Below, piece after piece: positions 45,631 through 52,588 of a DNA stretch of 52,588 nucleotides (its first letter is position 1; every line of letters starts with the position of its first letter). Location of the stretch: positions 1 through 52,588 of the forward strand of contig JAGXGS010000038.1 in assembly GCA_024636585.1 (NCBI GenBank), written 5' to 3'. Below the pieces are notes generated by a model. It saw only the letters and a list, made by a program, of their open reading frames with translations, had not been told where the DNA came from and did no database searches. The position numbers were made by a program, and so were the translations under genes. Source of the DNA: Thiogranum sp. (GTDB taxonomy: Bacteria > Pseudomonadota > Gammaproteobacteria > DSM-19610).

Positions 45631-46020
45631 ATGCGAATCATCAGCCAGTCCATTTCAGCACTGATACTGGGGCTATCCAGCCTCACCCTTGGCACCACCG
45701 CACAGGCGGATACCTTGTCGCTGGCGTTCTCCACCGCCAGCCACGGCAGCGCACATGTGCAACGGCGCCTGCACCAATATCCGCCGCCGCCGGCATTTCC
45801 CTCCCGTGGCCATAGATACAATCGCCATCATGACGATCGGAAACATGCCTGGATCGACCGGCATGGCTACCATCGCCGGGACGGCCATGGCTATCAGGAC
45901 AAACAGCGGCACGGATACCGCCACCATCGCGAGGAGCAGCAGCGGCACTCACATCACGGAAAGCACCGGTCCCCTCCCCGCACCAACCACGGCTACGGCC
46001 ACCGCGGCGGGCGGTTCTGA
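45631..46020 (+). CDS. His-rich exported protein
   Basis: 129-aa protein with a signal peptide ending TTAQA. The remaining ~103 residues have about 19 histidines plus many Arg, Gly and Tyr, with YHRRDGHGY-type blocks and HH pairs. The composition suggests metal binding (Cu, Ni or Zn), but no family is recognised. It lies between the copper delivery operon and an ECF sigma gene 33 bp downstream. Confidence 0.6.
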   Translation: MRIISQSISALILGLSSLTLGTTAQADTLSLAFSTASHGSAHVQRRLHQYPPPPAFPSRGHRYNRHHDDRKHAWIDRHGYHRRDGHGYQDKQRHGYRHHREEQQRHSHHGKHRSPPRTNHGYGHRGGRF

Positions 46021-46053
46021 ACGAGTCGCAGCACCTTGTGTGACAGCGTCCTC

Positions 46054-46689
46054 ATGGAGAACGGACTATTGAAGCGATTCGATGCAGAAGTGCCTGCCCG
46101 CGGACAGGTGAGTTCGCACAAGCCGCTGAATCACTTCCTCGCGGAGGCACAGCACAAGGCTTATCATGTTGCCTACGGTGCTTTGTGGGATCGGGAAACC
46201 GCACTCGACGTGGTGCAGGAAAGCATGTTGCGACTGGTTGAGTACTATCACGGAAAACCTGCAGAAGACTGGCCGGCCTTGTTCCGCAGCGTACTCAACA
46301 GTCGCATCAACGATGAGCGGCGCAAACGCATGCTGGCGCAAACCAAACGCAAACTGCTGTCGTTGACGATGCTGGGGCTGACGAATGCCGGCCCGGATGA
46401 ACAGGCAGTCGAGGCTGATTTGCCGGACAAGCGGCACGACGGTGGTTACAGTGACCCCGAAGCGAGCGTCGCCGGCAGCGAGCTGAAGCAACATATCGAA
46501 GGGGCACTCGGCACCCTGTCCGATCGCCAGCGGCAGGTGTTCCTGCTACGCGAACAGCTCGGGCTCAGCATTCGTGAAACCGCCGAAACGCTGGGCTGTT
46601 CCGAGAACAGCATCAAACAACACCATTTTCGTGCTCTGCAGGCGATGCGGGGCTTACTTTCGGAGGTATGGGACCATGAACACGTCTAA
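46054..46689 (+). CDS. ECF-type sigma factor
   Basis: 211-aa extracytoplasmic-function sigma factor. Region 2 includes ALDVVQESMLRLVEYY, the usual DVVQE block. Region 4 is GTLSDRQRQVFLLREQ then LSIRETAETLGCSENSIKQHHFRAL, a clear helix-turn-helix. ATG 46054 is chosen; GTG 46036 is possible. It overlaps the anti-sigma gene by 14 bp. Target promoters are not visible. Confidence 0.9.
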   Translation: MENGLLKRFDAEVPARGQVSSHKPLNHFLAEAQHKAYHVAYGALWDRETALDVVQESMLRLVEYYHGKPAEDWPALFRSVLNSRINDERRKRMLAQTKRKLLSLTMLGLTNAGPDEQAVEADLPDKRHDGGYSDPEASVAGSELKQHIEGALGTLSDRQRQVFLLREQLGLSIRETAETLGCSENSIKQHHFRALQAMRGLLSEVWDHEHV

Positions 46690-47116
46690 CGCCCACCCGG
46701 ATGTGGAATTACTGGACCGGCTGCGCGCAGGTTTGCTGGACGATGAATCGCGCCGGCGGGAACTCGAGCAACACCTGAGAGACTGCCCGGTCTGTCGGCA
46801 GCGCTATGACTGGCAGGGCCTGATGAAGGCGGCAGATCTCGCAGCTCCGGCTCTTGAACAACGACTTGATCATGCCCGCGAACAGGCACTGCGGGCGCCA
46901 CGCCGATCGCGGCTGTCGCGCCGACTGGTTCCGCTTGCCGCGGCGGCTTCGATCGCACTGCTGGCGGTGGTACTGGTGAATCCCTTGCAACAGGCGCCTG
47001 ATCCCGACACCCAACTGGCCAGGGACAGCCGGGCAGCACCGGAGCTATATGAAGAACTGGACTTCTATCTGTGGCTGGCAGACCATAAGCGCACCAATGA
47101 AGATTCTGCGACCTGA
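46676..47116 (+). CDS. Zinc-type anti-sigma factor
   Basis: 146-aa inner-membrane protein. The cytoplasmic N-domain has H33-x3-C37-x2-C40 (HLRDCPVC), the zinc motif of ZAS anti-sigma factors. A membrane segment follows (LVPLAAAASIALLAVVL, ~83-99), then an acidic periplasmic tail. It overlaps the ECF gene by 14 bp, the usual regulator pair. Which signal it senses is unknown. Confidence 0.82.
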   Translation: MNTSNAHPDVELLDRLRAGLLDDESRRRELEQHLRDCPVCRQRYDWQGLMKAADLAAPALEQRLDHAREQALRAPRRSRLSRRLVPLAAAASIALLAVVLVNPLQQAPDPDTQLARDSRAAPELYEELDFYLWLADHKRTNEDSAT

Positions 47117-47120
47117 CACC

Positions 47121-47474
47121 ATGAGAAGCTGTTTTATTGCGCTGGCGCTTGTGAGTTCACTTCTGGTGACGCTGCCGGACACCGCGCAGGCTGACCGTGC
47201 TCGCCATGACAATCGCCTCTATCTGGCTGATCGTGGAGAGGTTCCCTGGCAGTCACTGAGTCCGCAGGAACAGGACGCGTTGCGTGAGTACCGCGGCAAC
47301 TGGGAGCAGTACGGGGGGGATCGCCAGGAGCGAATTCGCAAGGGTGCGCAACGTTATCTCGAACTGCCCCCGGATGAACGTCGCAAGGTTGAGCAGAAGC
47401 GACGCGAGTATCAACAGCTTTCTCCGCAGGAACGTGAGCGGCTGCGCGAGGAATACCAGCGGCGCCGTAACTAG
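47121..47474 (+). CDS. DUF3106 exported protein
   Basis: 117-aa exported protein with a signal peptide ending AQA. The body is PWQSLSPQEQDALREY and LSPQERERLREEY, repeated Pro/Gln/Glu/Arg helical units as in DUF3106. It sits 4 bp after the anti-sigma gene, completing a common ECF, anti-sigma, DUF3106 trio. The role is unknown; a periplasmic stress or metal role is inferred. Confidence 0.82.
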   Translation: MRSCFIALALVSSLLVTLPDTAQADRARHDNRLYLADRGEVPWQSLSPQEQDALREYRGNWEQYGGDRQERIRKGAQRYLELPPDERRKVEQKRREYQQLSPQERERLREEYQRRRN

Positions 47475-47553
47475 GAGCTGACAGAGCAGTTCACAGGCCT
47501 GTGATGAACGGGTACAATCGCTTCCCCGTTTGTCGTCATAACCCGGACTTCCT

Positions 47554-48354
47554 ATGCATCCCATGCTGAATATCGCGGTGCGCGCAGCGCGCAACGCTGG
47601 TGACATTATCGTTCGGCATATGAATCGCATCGACCTGCTAACGGTCGCGACCAAGGAACGTAATGATTTTGTTTCCGAAGTCGACCGGCAGGCCGAAAAT
47701 GAAATAATCGCGATCATCCGCAAAGCCTACCCGAGTCACGGCATTCTTGCCGAGGAAAGCGGCCTCCACGAGGGCAAGGACGAATATCAGTGGATCATCG
47801 ATCCGCTCGACGGCACAACCAATTACCTGCACACGTTTCCCCAGTTTTCGGTCTCGATCGCATTACAGCACAAAGGACGCCTGGAACAGGCTGTCGTGTA
47901 CGATCCGGTGCGCCAGGAACTGTTTACCGCCAGTCGCGGTAACGGAGCCTTCCTCGACAATCGCCGTATCCGTGTCAGCAAGCAGAAAGATCTTCACGGC
48001 GCCCTGCTCGGCACCGGTTTCCCCTACAAGGAACAGCAGTATCTGGATGCCTATCTCGCAATGCTCAAGGCCCTCATAAAGGACACTGCGGGAATACGAC
48101 GACCGGGATCGGCAGCGCTCGATCTGGCTTATGTGGCTGCCGGACGCTTTGACGGTTTCTGGGAAATCGGCCTGCGTCCCTGGGACATAGCAGCGGGCGT
48201 TCTGCTGGTTCGCGAAGCCGGCGGTCTGGTCGGTGATTTCGGTGGCGCTCATGATTATATGGAAACCGGGAATATCATTGCCTCCACGCCGAAGCTTTTT
48301 CCTGCCATTCTGCGCGAAATTCGTCCGCACCTGGTTCCTGGACTGGAACACTAG
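47554..48354 (+). CDS. suhB: Inositol-1-monophosphatase
   Basis: Mg-dependent phosphatase that also acts with Nus factors in rRNA antitermination. The 266-aa protein has ILAEESG, the DPLDGTTNYLH metal site near residues 86-96, and WDIAAGVLLVREAGG. The N-terminal MHPMLNIAVRAARNAG is nearly that of E. coli. Confidence 0.96.
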   Translation: MHPMLNIAVRAARNAGDIIVRHMNRIDLLTVATKERNDFVSEVDRQAENEIIAIIRKAYPSHGILAEESGLHEGKDEYQWIIDPLDGTTNYLHTFPQFSVSIALQHKGRLEQAVVYDPVRQELFTASRGNGAFLDNRRIRVSKQKDLHGALLGTGFPYKEQQYLDAYLAMLKALIKDTAGIRRPGSAALDLAYVAAGRFDGFWEIGLRPWDIAAGVLLVREAGGLVGDFGGAHDYMETGNIIASTPKLFPAILREIRPHLVPGLEH

Positions 48355-48469
48355 ATCGCACTCAAGAACGCCCCCGCACCGCCGTTACAAATCCTGCTTT
48401 CATAATGCATAACAAACTATTTTAAAAGAATTTTTTTCATTATCACTTCACTCTGAAGATTCCCCTTAT

Positions 48470-48652
48470 ATGAAATTGAGCGATAGAGCGTTGCGCAGGA
48501 TTGGACGAGACATCGTAGCAGGGAAGAAGAAACAGGCGCACAACCCGCGATCGGTTACCAGAGATCCGGCCCCGGCGGCGAAACTACGTCCAATCGGCCC
48601 CAAAGCGCCGGTTCTGGTGTTCCGCAACAAATCCGCCAAAACGAAGGATTGA
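48470..48652 (+). CDS. Small basic ORF, doubtful
   Basis: 60-aa basic product (LSDRALRRIGRDIVAGKKKQ), soluble, no known motif. The 5' side is an AT-rich stretch (48405-48470) with many A/T runs that may carry a promoter. The ribosome site is weak. It could be real or chance. Confidence 0.4.
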   Translation: MKLSDRALRRIGRDIVAGKKKQAHNPRSVTRDPAPAAKLRPIGPKAPVLVFRNKSAKTKD

Positions 48653-48732
48653 GTCAGGCCAGCCTGCCGTGCTTTTCTCCCTCCCGCCGCTGTGGTATAG
48701 ATGACAGACATCAGCGCGTTTCGAGGTAGCAC

Positions 48733-49071
48733 ATGATTCGAGCAGTTCTTACTATTTCCATCCCGCCGGTGGCAGCCTGCCGTTACGGCTGCGCCGGCTG
48801 TTGCGCGGCACCAATTGGCGTGTTCTGGTTAACCGGAATCGTTGCCATCCTCTATGGCCTGGCCGGCGGTTATGCGAATCTCATGGCACCCAGCTGGGAT
48901 ACGGTGAGCCTCGGCATTGCATTGTGGATAATTGCATCTGTATGGGCGGCGATCACGCTGCGCAATGCCGATGATGAAAAATGCGCACGCAAGAAAAGCA
49001 AACTGTGCAGTCCGCAAGCGCGTTCCGCGGATGAATCGGATCCGTTTGAAGAAGTACGCAAAGCCCGCTAG
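48733..49071 (+). CDS. Cys-rich small membrane protein
   Basis: 112 aa. The N-terminus has a compact CRYGCAGCC cluster (residues 16-24), then two membrane segments (WLTGIVAILYGLAGGYANL and VSLGIALWIIASVWAAITL) and a basic, cytoplasmic-looking tail with two further cysteines. GAGGT precedes the start. The cluster could bind metal or a cofactor. The family is not recognised. Its end overlaps the convergent hydrolase gene by 4 bp. Confidence 0.6.
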   Translation: MIRAVLTISIPPVAACRYGCAGCCAAPIGVFWLTGIVAILYGLAGGYANLMAPSWDTVSLGIALWIIASVWAAITLRNADDEKCARKKSKLCSPQARSADESDPFEEVRKAR

Positions 49072-49904
49072 TCAGCCTCTGCAAGAATACCCGCTAACAG
49101 GACACCGTCCTGCGCATGCAAGCTGTGCCCGCCAGGGGTATAGATCACCCTGACACGACCGGTAAGGCCGGGAACGTTATTCAGATTCTGGCTGTAAGCA
49201 GACACCAGCTCGTCACCCGCCGCATGGGGCGTCTGGCGAATCACGGCATAATAATCGATATCCGGATGCATCTGGCCATTCAACCAGTGCAAGGCATTGC
49301 CTCGCACCCCGGGCAGCAAATCGATGAGGATGCCGCGCGAGTCTTTCAGGTACTGGTAATCGCTACCACCCACCGCTGTCCTGAGAAAATCGATACCCGG
49401 ACCCGGGCAGAAAAACGGTCTGGCGTCGACGACATCCAGCGCCTGTGCTGCCCGAATGGTTCCGAGATGCGGGGCCGCAATAGTGATCAGAGCATCCACC
49501 TTATAGGGATTTCCTCCCAGCAACGCGAGCCTCGCGACCACGCCACCGGCGGAATGCCCCGCCAGCGTGAGCTTTTCGTTCGGATAACGCACCCGCAGCG
49601 CACCAAGCATGCGCCGCAGGTAATCGGCCTGCAGCAACAATGGCGCCTGGGCCGGCAGGTTCGCACTGTAACTCCTGTTTCGCCGCGCAGGCGCTACCGA
49701 GGTGGGCATTAATCCTGAGTAAGCAGGCGCCATGATTCCCGCCCGTACCCAACCGCGCGCCTGCAATTCATTATTGATACCGCTGAATTCCCAGGACTGG
49801 GCGCTGGAGGCGTAGCCGTGCACAAGCAACAGGATATCCGCTGACGTGGTTTGAACCGTCAGCAACGCAAGCAAACCGCATAAACGCTGCACATATCCTG
49901 ACAT
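49068..49904 (-). CDS. Exported alpha/beta-hydrolase (lipase-like)
   Basis: 278-aa predicted exported hydrolase. The signal peptide ends near TTSA, then VHGYASSAQSWEF, the nucleophile elbow GHSAGG, and HSLHAQDG with a likely catalytic His near the end. Two cysteines are few for an extracellular enzyme. It may act on lipids or esters; the substrate is not known. Confidence 0.75.
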   Translation of the reverse strand: MSGYVQRLCGLLALLTVQTTSADILLLVHGYASSAQSWEFSGINNELQARGWVRAGIMAPAYSGLMPTSVAPARRNRSYSANLPAQAPLLLQADYLRRMLGALRVRYPNEKLTLAGHSAGGVVARLALLGGNPYKVDALITIAAPHLGTIRAAQALDVVDARPFFCPGPGIDFLRTAVGGSDYQYLKDSRGILIDLLPGVRGNALHWLNGQMHPDIDYYAVIRQTPHAAGDELVSAYSQNLNNVPGLTGRVRVIYTPGGHSLHAQDGVLLAGILAEAD

Positions 49905-50002
49905 GACAGGAAGCCAGATGTCGTGCGCGGAAACACCCGCGCACCAAAATACTAGACAGGAAGAATGTTGACCGCTTTGACTTCGGTCAAATGATTACAG
50001 GA

Positions 50003-50515
50003 TCAGCTGAACATGCCATCAAAAGCAAAACCGGCGGTACGCTCGGCAGCACTGGCTTCCCTGATTTCCAGCACTTCAAAATCGAAGCACAGGTTTTTTC
50101 CAGCAAACGGATGATTGCCGTCGACGACGATTTGCTCACTGGAAACAGCAGTAACAGTGAATGTCATTGAGTCACCATTGGGCAGCTGACCTTCGACAGC
50201 TTCGCCGATCTGCGGCAGCTCGTCCCCGAACTGCCCTGGCGGCAACACCAGTACCTGAGAAGGATCGCGCTCGCCGTAGCCATCTTCGGGAGTCAGCAGC
50301 ACAGTCGCACTATCACCGACTGTAGATCCTTCCAGAGCACGTTCTACCACCGGAAAAGCACCGCCATACCCGCCGTGCAGGTAGAAAAGATCATCCCCAT
50401 ACTGCAACAGATCATTGCTGGCCTGCTGTTTGATCGAGAACCGGAGACGTACGACTTTGTTCCTCGTAATCACCGGCTTATGCTGTACTGCACTGACCGC
50501 GTCCTTGACCTTCAT
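50003..50515 (-). CDS. SlyD-type FKBP peptidyl-prolyl isomerase
   Basis: 170-aa FKBP-type prolyl isomerase and chaperone. YGDDLFYLHGGYGGAFPVVERALEGSTVGD is the catalytic part, LLTPEDGYGERDPSQV leads into the insert-in-flap chaperone domain, and VDGNHPFAGKNLCFDFEVLEIREA closes the fold. There is no His/Cys-rich metal tail as in E. coli SlyD. It is divergent from the SCP2-like gene. Confidence 0.9.
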   Translation of the reverse strand: MKVKDAVSAVQHKPVITRNKVVRLRFSIKQQASNDLLQYGDDLFYLHGGYGGAFPVVERALEGSTVGDSATVLLTPEDGYGERDPSQVLVLPPGQFGDELPQIGEAVEGQLPNGDSMTFTVTAVSSEQIVVDGNHPFAGKNLCFDFEVLEIREASAAERTAGFAFDGMFS

Positions 50516-50605
50516 CGGAATTATTCACCTGCTGCCGTGGCTCTCGCCGGAATAGCTCCGATATCGGCAATGCCCTCGGGAACTGGATCGAACCCGTTCA
50601 GGTGA

Positions 50606-50633
50606 TTGCGTCGATGCGCGTATATGCTAGATT
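50606..50633 (+). promoter_or_regulatory. Candidate sigma-70 promoter for the SCP2-like gene
   Basis: TTGCGT (50606-50611), 16-nt spacer, TAGATT (50628-50633), the -10 carrying an upstream TGC (extended -10). It lies 83 bp before the start of the SCP2-like gene. Confidence 0.5.
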
Positions 50634-50716
50634 ATGTCTATAAGACCAAGGTACAAAGTTCCGTTGCAAGCGGTTCATACAACAACGAGACCAAACCAAC
50701 GTAGAGGAGAATCACC

Positions 50717-51109
50717 ATGGCTGAAATGTTTTCGGACGAATGGATGAATGGCTTCAAGGATAGATGGAATGCTGATCCAGAACTTGCCGGCGCACTGGAA
50801 AAAATCGGTTTCAAATCTACTATCGCCTACGGTTTTGAGGGCGAAGATGATCCGCGGGGCTTCCTTCGCGTTGAAAACGGTCACGCTGTCGAGGCAGGCA
50901 GCTGGACGGGACAAACAGTCAACTGGGACCTGCGGGCTACGCCGGAAAACTGGAAAAAATGGATGAGCAAACCACCAGGAATGATGGGATTGGGTATAGC
51001 CTACACATCCAGGAAGCTGAAATTCAACGTAGGAGACTACACTGCGATGATCAAGGATCCGCGTATGGCCGGACCTTTCATTCGCAGCTTTGCAGTAATG
51101 GGGAGCTAG
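50717..51109 (+). CDS. SCP2-like sterol-carrier fold protein
   Basis: 130-aa soluble protein with an SCP2-like pattern (alternating strands, WDLRATPENWKKW then KLKFNVGDYTAMIKDPRMAGPFIRSF). It may bind a lipid or small hydrophobic molecule. AGAGGAG lies 8 nt before ATG 50717. The family match is by pattern and not proven. Confidence 0.6.
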   Translation: MAEMFSDEWMNGFKDRWNADPELAGALEKIGFKSTIAYGFEGEDDPRGFLRVENGHAVEAGSWTGQTVNWDLRATPENWKKWMSKPPGMMGLGIAYTSRKLKFNVGDYTAMIKDPRMAGPFIRSFAVMGS

Positions 51110-51117
51110 ACAATAAC

Positions 51118-51144
51118 AGCGGTGGCTGCTTACCGGCCACCGCT
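51118..51144. terminator. Bidirectional hairpin between the SCP2-like gene and secF
   Basis: AGCGGTGGC (51118-51126) pairs with GCCACCGCT (51136-51144) over 9 bp with a 9-nt loop. Both convergent genes end nearby, 9 bp and 28 bp away. The T/A-rich flank GTTATTGTC on the minus strand supports termination of secF. Confidence 0.6.
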
Positions 51145-51171
51145 AACTAACAATGGTGCTGCAGTGGCATT

Positions 51172-52107
51172 TCACTGCTTCTCTTCGACTTTGTCACCTT
51201 CTTTTTCAACCGGCATCAGATCCGCTTTACTCACTCCAAGCGCCAGTGCGACGGCGCTGGCTATGTAGATAGACGAATAGGTTCCAACCACAACACCGAT
51301 GATCAGCGCCAGTGCGAAGGCGTGAATGATCTCCCCACCGAGATAAAACAGCGCGACCAGCACCAGCAGCGTCGTCACGCCGGTCATCACAGTCCGCGAA
51401 AGGGTCTGATTAAGCGCAGTGTTCATAATCTGCTCTGCAGTTCCTTTGCGCATTTTGCGGAAATTTTCCCGGACCCGGTCGAACACCACAATAGTATCGT
51501 TCAGCGAATATCCTATAACAGCCAGCAGGGCCGCCAGCACAGTGAGGTCGAAATTGATCTGCAGGACCGAAAACACCCCAAGCGTCAGGATCACGTCATG
51601 CACCAGCGCAGCCACGGCACCGAGCGAAAAACGGTATTCGAATCGCAACGAAACATAGATCAGGATTCCCAGGATGGCATACAGCATCGCAAGCCCGCCC
51701 TGTTCCGCCAGCTCCTCGCCCACCTGGGGACCGACGAATTCGACCCGGCGTATTTCAATGGCCGCTTCCTGATTGCGCAATGCGGCAAGCACTTCTTCAC
51801 TGAGTTTTGCACTGTCGCGGTCTGCTCGTGGCGCAATGCGGATCAGCACATCACGGGCCGTGCCGAAATGCTGCACCTGCGCGTCAGCAAAACCCGCTTC
51901 AGTCAGGGTTTCGCGAATGCTCCCCAGCTCTGCCGTTCCGGGATACGCCACTTCGATGAGCGTGCCACCGGTGAAATCGATACCGAAGTTCAAACCCTTG
52001 GTGAGCAACGTTCCCAGCGACGCAAGGATAAGCACCGCCGACACGATCGCCGCGAGCCTGCGCTTACCCAGAAAGTCGTAATGAGTATTCTTGCCGATTA
52101 GTTCCAT
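51172..52107 (-). CDS. secF: Protein translocase subunit SecF
   Basis: RND-family partner of SecD that aids the Sec translocon from the periplasmic side with the proton motive force. 311 aa: FGIDFTGGTLIEVAYPG is the first-periplasmic-domain hallmark, and GYSLNDTIVVFDRVREN and ALNQTLSRTVMTGVTT are core blocks. The C-terminus is Glu/Lys-rich. ATG 52107 with AGGA upstream is chosen over 52158. It follows secD by 16 bp. Confidence 0.96.
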   Translation of the reverse strand: MELIGKNTHYDFLGKRRLAAIVSAVLILASLGTLLTKGLNFGIDFTGGTLIEVAYPGTAELGSIRETLTEAGFADAQVQHFGTARDVLIRIAPRADRDSAKLSEEVLAALRNQEAAIEIRRVEFVGPQVGEELAEQGGLAMLYAILGILIYVSLRFEYRFSLGAVAALVHDVILTLGVFSVLQINFDLTVLAALLAVIGYSLNDTIVVFDRVRENFRKMRKGTAEQIMNTALNQTLSRTVMTGVTTLLVLVALFYLGGEIIHAFALALIIGVVVGTYSSIYIASAVALALGVSKADLMPVEKEGDKVEEKQ

Positions 52108-52123
52108 TATTCTGTTCCTGCCA

Positions 52124-52588
52124 TTAGATCGACAAACGCTGTAAGCGGCGTCCGCCATAGACGAGGTTGATTACCGCCCGGGTTCCCATAATCGCGGTGA
52201 ACATGGAAGTAATAATGCCCAGCGACAGAGTGACCGCGAAGCCCTTGACCGGACCCGTACCGAAGCTGAACAGCACCACCGCCGCGATAAGCGTGGTGAT
52301 GTTGGCATCGGCAATGGTCGAAAACGCCTTGGCATAACCGGCGTGAATACTGGCTTGCGGCGTATTGCCATTGCGCAGCTCTTCCCGGATACGCTCGAAA
52401 ATAAGCACATTGGCATCGACTGCCATACCCACAGTCAGCACGATACCGGCGATACCCGGCATGGTCAGTGTTGCCTGCAGCATCGACAGCAGTGACACAA
52501 CCAGTATCACGTTGACGGTCAGCGCCAGGTCGGCAACCAGTCCAAAGGATTTGTAGTAAAGCGCCATGAACACCAGCACCAGCGCAAA
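52124..52588 (-). CDS. secD: Protein translocase subunit SecD, 3' part
   Basis: The window holds only the C-terminal ~155 residues, with membrane segments and the RND core blocks [43 protein letters not shown] and [14 protein letters not shown]. The reading frame runs off the window edge at 52588, so the start is not seen. It is upstream of secF in the usual order. Confidence 0.95.
   Translation of the reverse strand, partial: FALVLVFMALYYKSFGLVADLALTVNVILVVSLLSMLQATLTMPGIAGIVLTVGMAVDANVLIFERIREELRNGNTPQASIHAGYAKAFSTIADANITTLIAAVVLFSFGTGPVKGFAVTLSLGIITSMFTAIMGTRAVINLVYGGRRLQRLSI

Noticed and set aside
45673-45948. Hydrophobic frame opposite the His-rich gene
   Set aside because: A complement of CAT/CAC codons reads as Met/Val; the plus frame has a signal peptide.
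48466-48732. 88-codon minus-strand frame over the small basic ORF
   Set aside because: No ribosome site or motif; neither strand is strongly supported, but the plus frame is preferred.

Overview
The window is a chromosomal segment of a gammaproteobacterium. The evidence is gene content and order: sspA-sspB next to petABC, hda beside a DUF2069 gene, mlaFEDC, dcd-mrp-metG-rnfABCDGE-nth, prmB, suhB and secD-secF. GC looks fairly high by eye (not computed). The mix of a bc1 complex, an Rnf complex and an FNR-box-controlled oxygen-independent hemN points to a respiring organism that meets low oxygen. A chromatialean or sulfur-oxidiser-like relative would fit, but the genus cannot be read from the sequence. 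No phage, integrase, transposase or CRISPR array was seen.

Layout. 1-7.6 kb: tRNA-Ser, glucokinase, sspB/sspA, cytochrome bc1 genes petA-petB-petC, a Nif3-family gene, a DegS/AlgW-type protease and a TlpA-type thioredoxin. 7.7-16.8 kb: an uncharacterised protein with a possible degenerate PilZ segment, two related DUF4398-type lipoproteins (one with LysM), arsC-like/wrbA/DUF2069, hda, a CDP-alcohol phosphatidyltransferase, a DUF2066 protein, purM-purN and a DUF3108 protein. 16.8-21.4 kb (minus strand): mlaFEDC without mlaB, dcd and mrp. 21.6-30.1 kb (plus strand): metG, rnfABCDGE, nth and a DUF1841 gene.

30.1-35.8 kb is the most interesting region. A small secreted precursor with five EGKCG motifs is followed by an MNIO (DUF692) enzyme, a DUF2063 partner and a DoxX-family membrane protein. 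This is the architecture of the recently described copper-binding RiPP systems (hvfABCD / bufferin type). It is followed on the same strand by a CopA-type copper ATPase and a CopZ-type chaperone. Together they suggest a two-compartment copper defence: a modified peptide trapping copper in the periplasm, and CopZ/CopA removing it from the cytoplasm.

35.9-43.5 kb: a short-form 6-phosphogluconate dehydrogenase, a 140-bp MITE-like palindromic repeat, an outer-membrane beta-barrel candidate, an HcaT-like MFS transporter, aroC, a small conserved-looking ORF, hemN with an FNR box, a possible frameshifted relic and prmB. 43.5-47.5 kb: Sco, PCuAC and phosphatidylserine decarboxylase genes coupled by overlapping starts and stops, a His-rich exported protein, and an ECF sigma / zinc-type anti-sigma / DUF3106 unit. 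47.5 kb to the end: suhB, two small ORFs (one a Cys-rich membrane protein), an exported lipase-like hydrolase, a SlyD-type FKBP, an SCP2-like protein, secF and the 3' part of secD, cut by the window edge.

Copper recurs across the window: trapping and export (hvf-copA-copZ), delivery to cytochrome oxidase (Sco, PCuAC) and possibly the His-rich protein. Calls rest on reading motifs and neighbourhoods; no database search was run.
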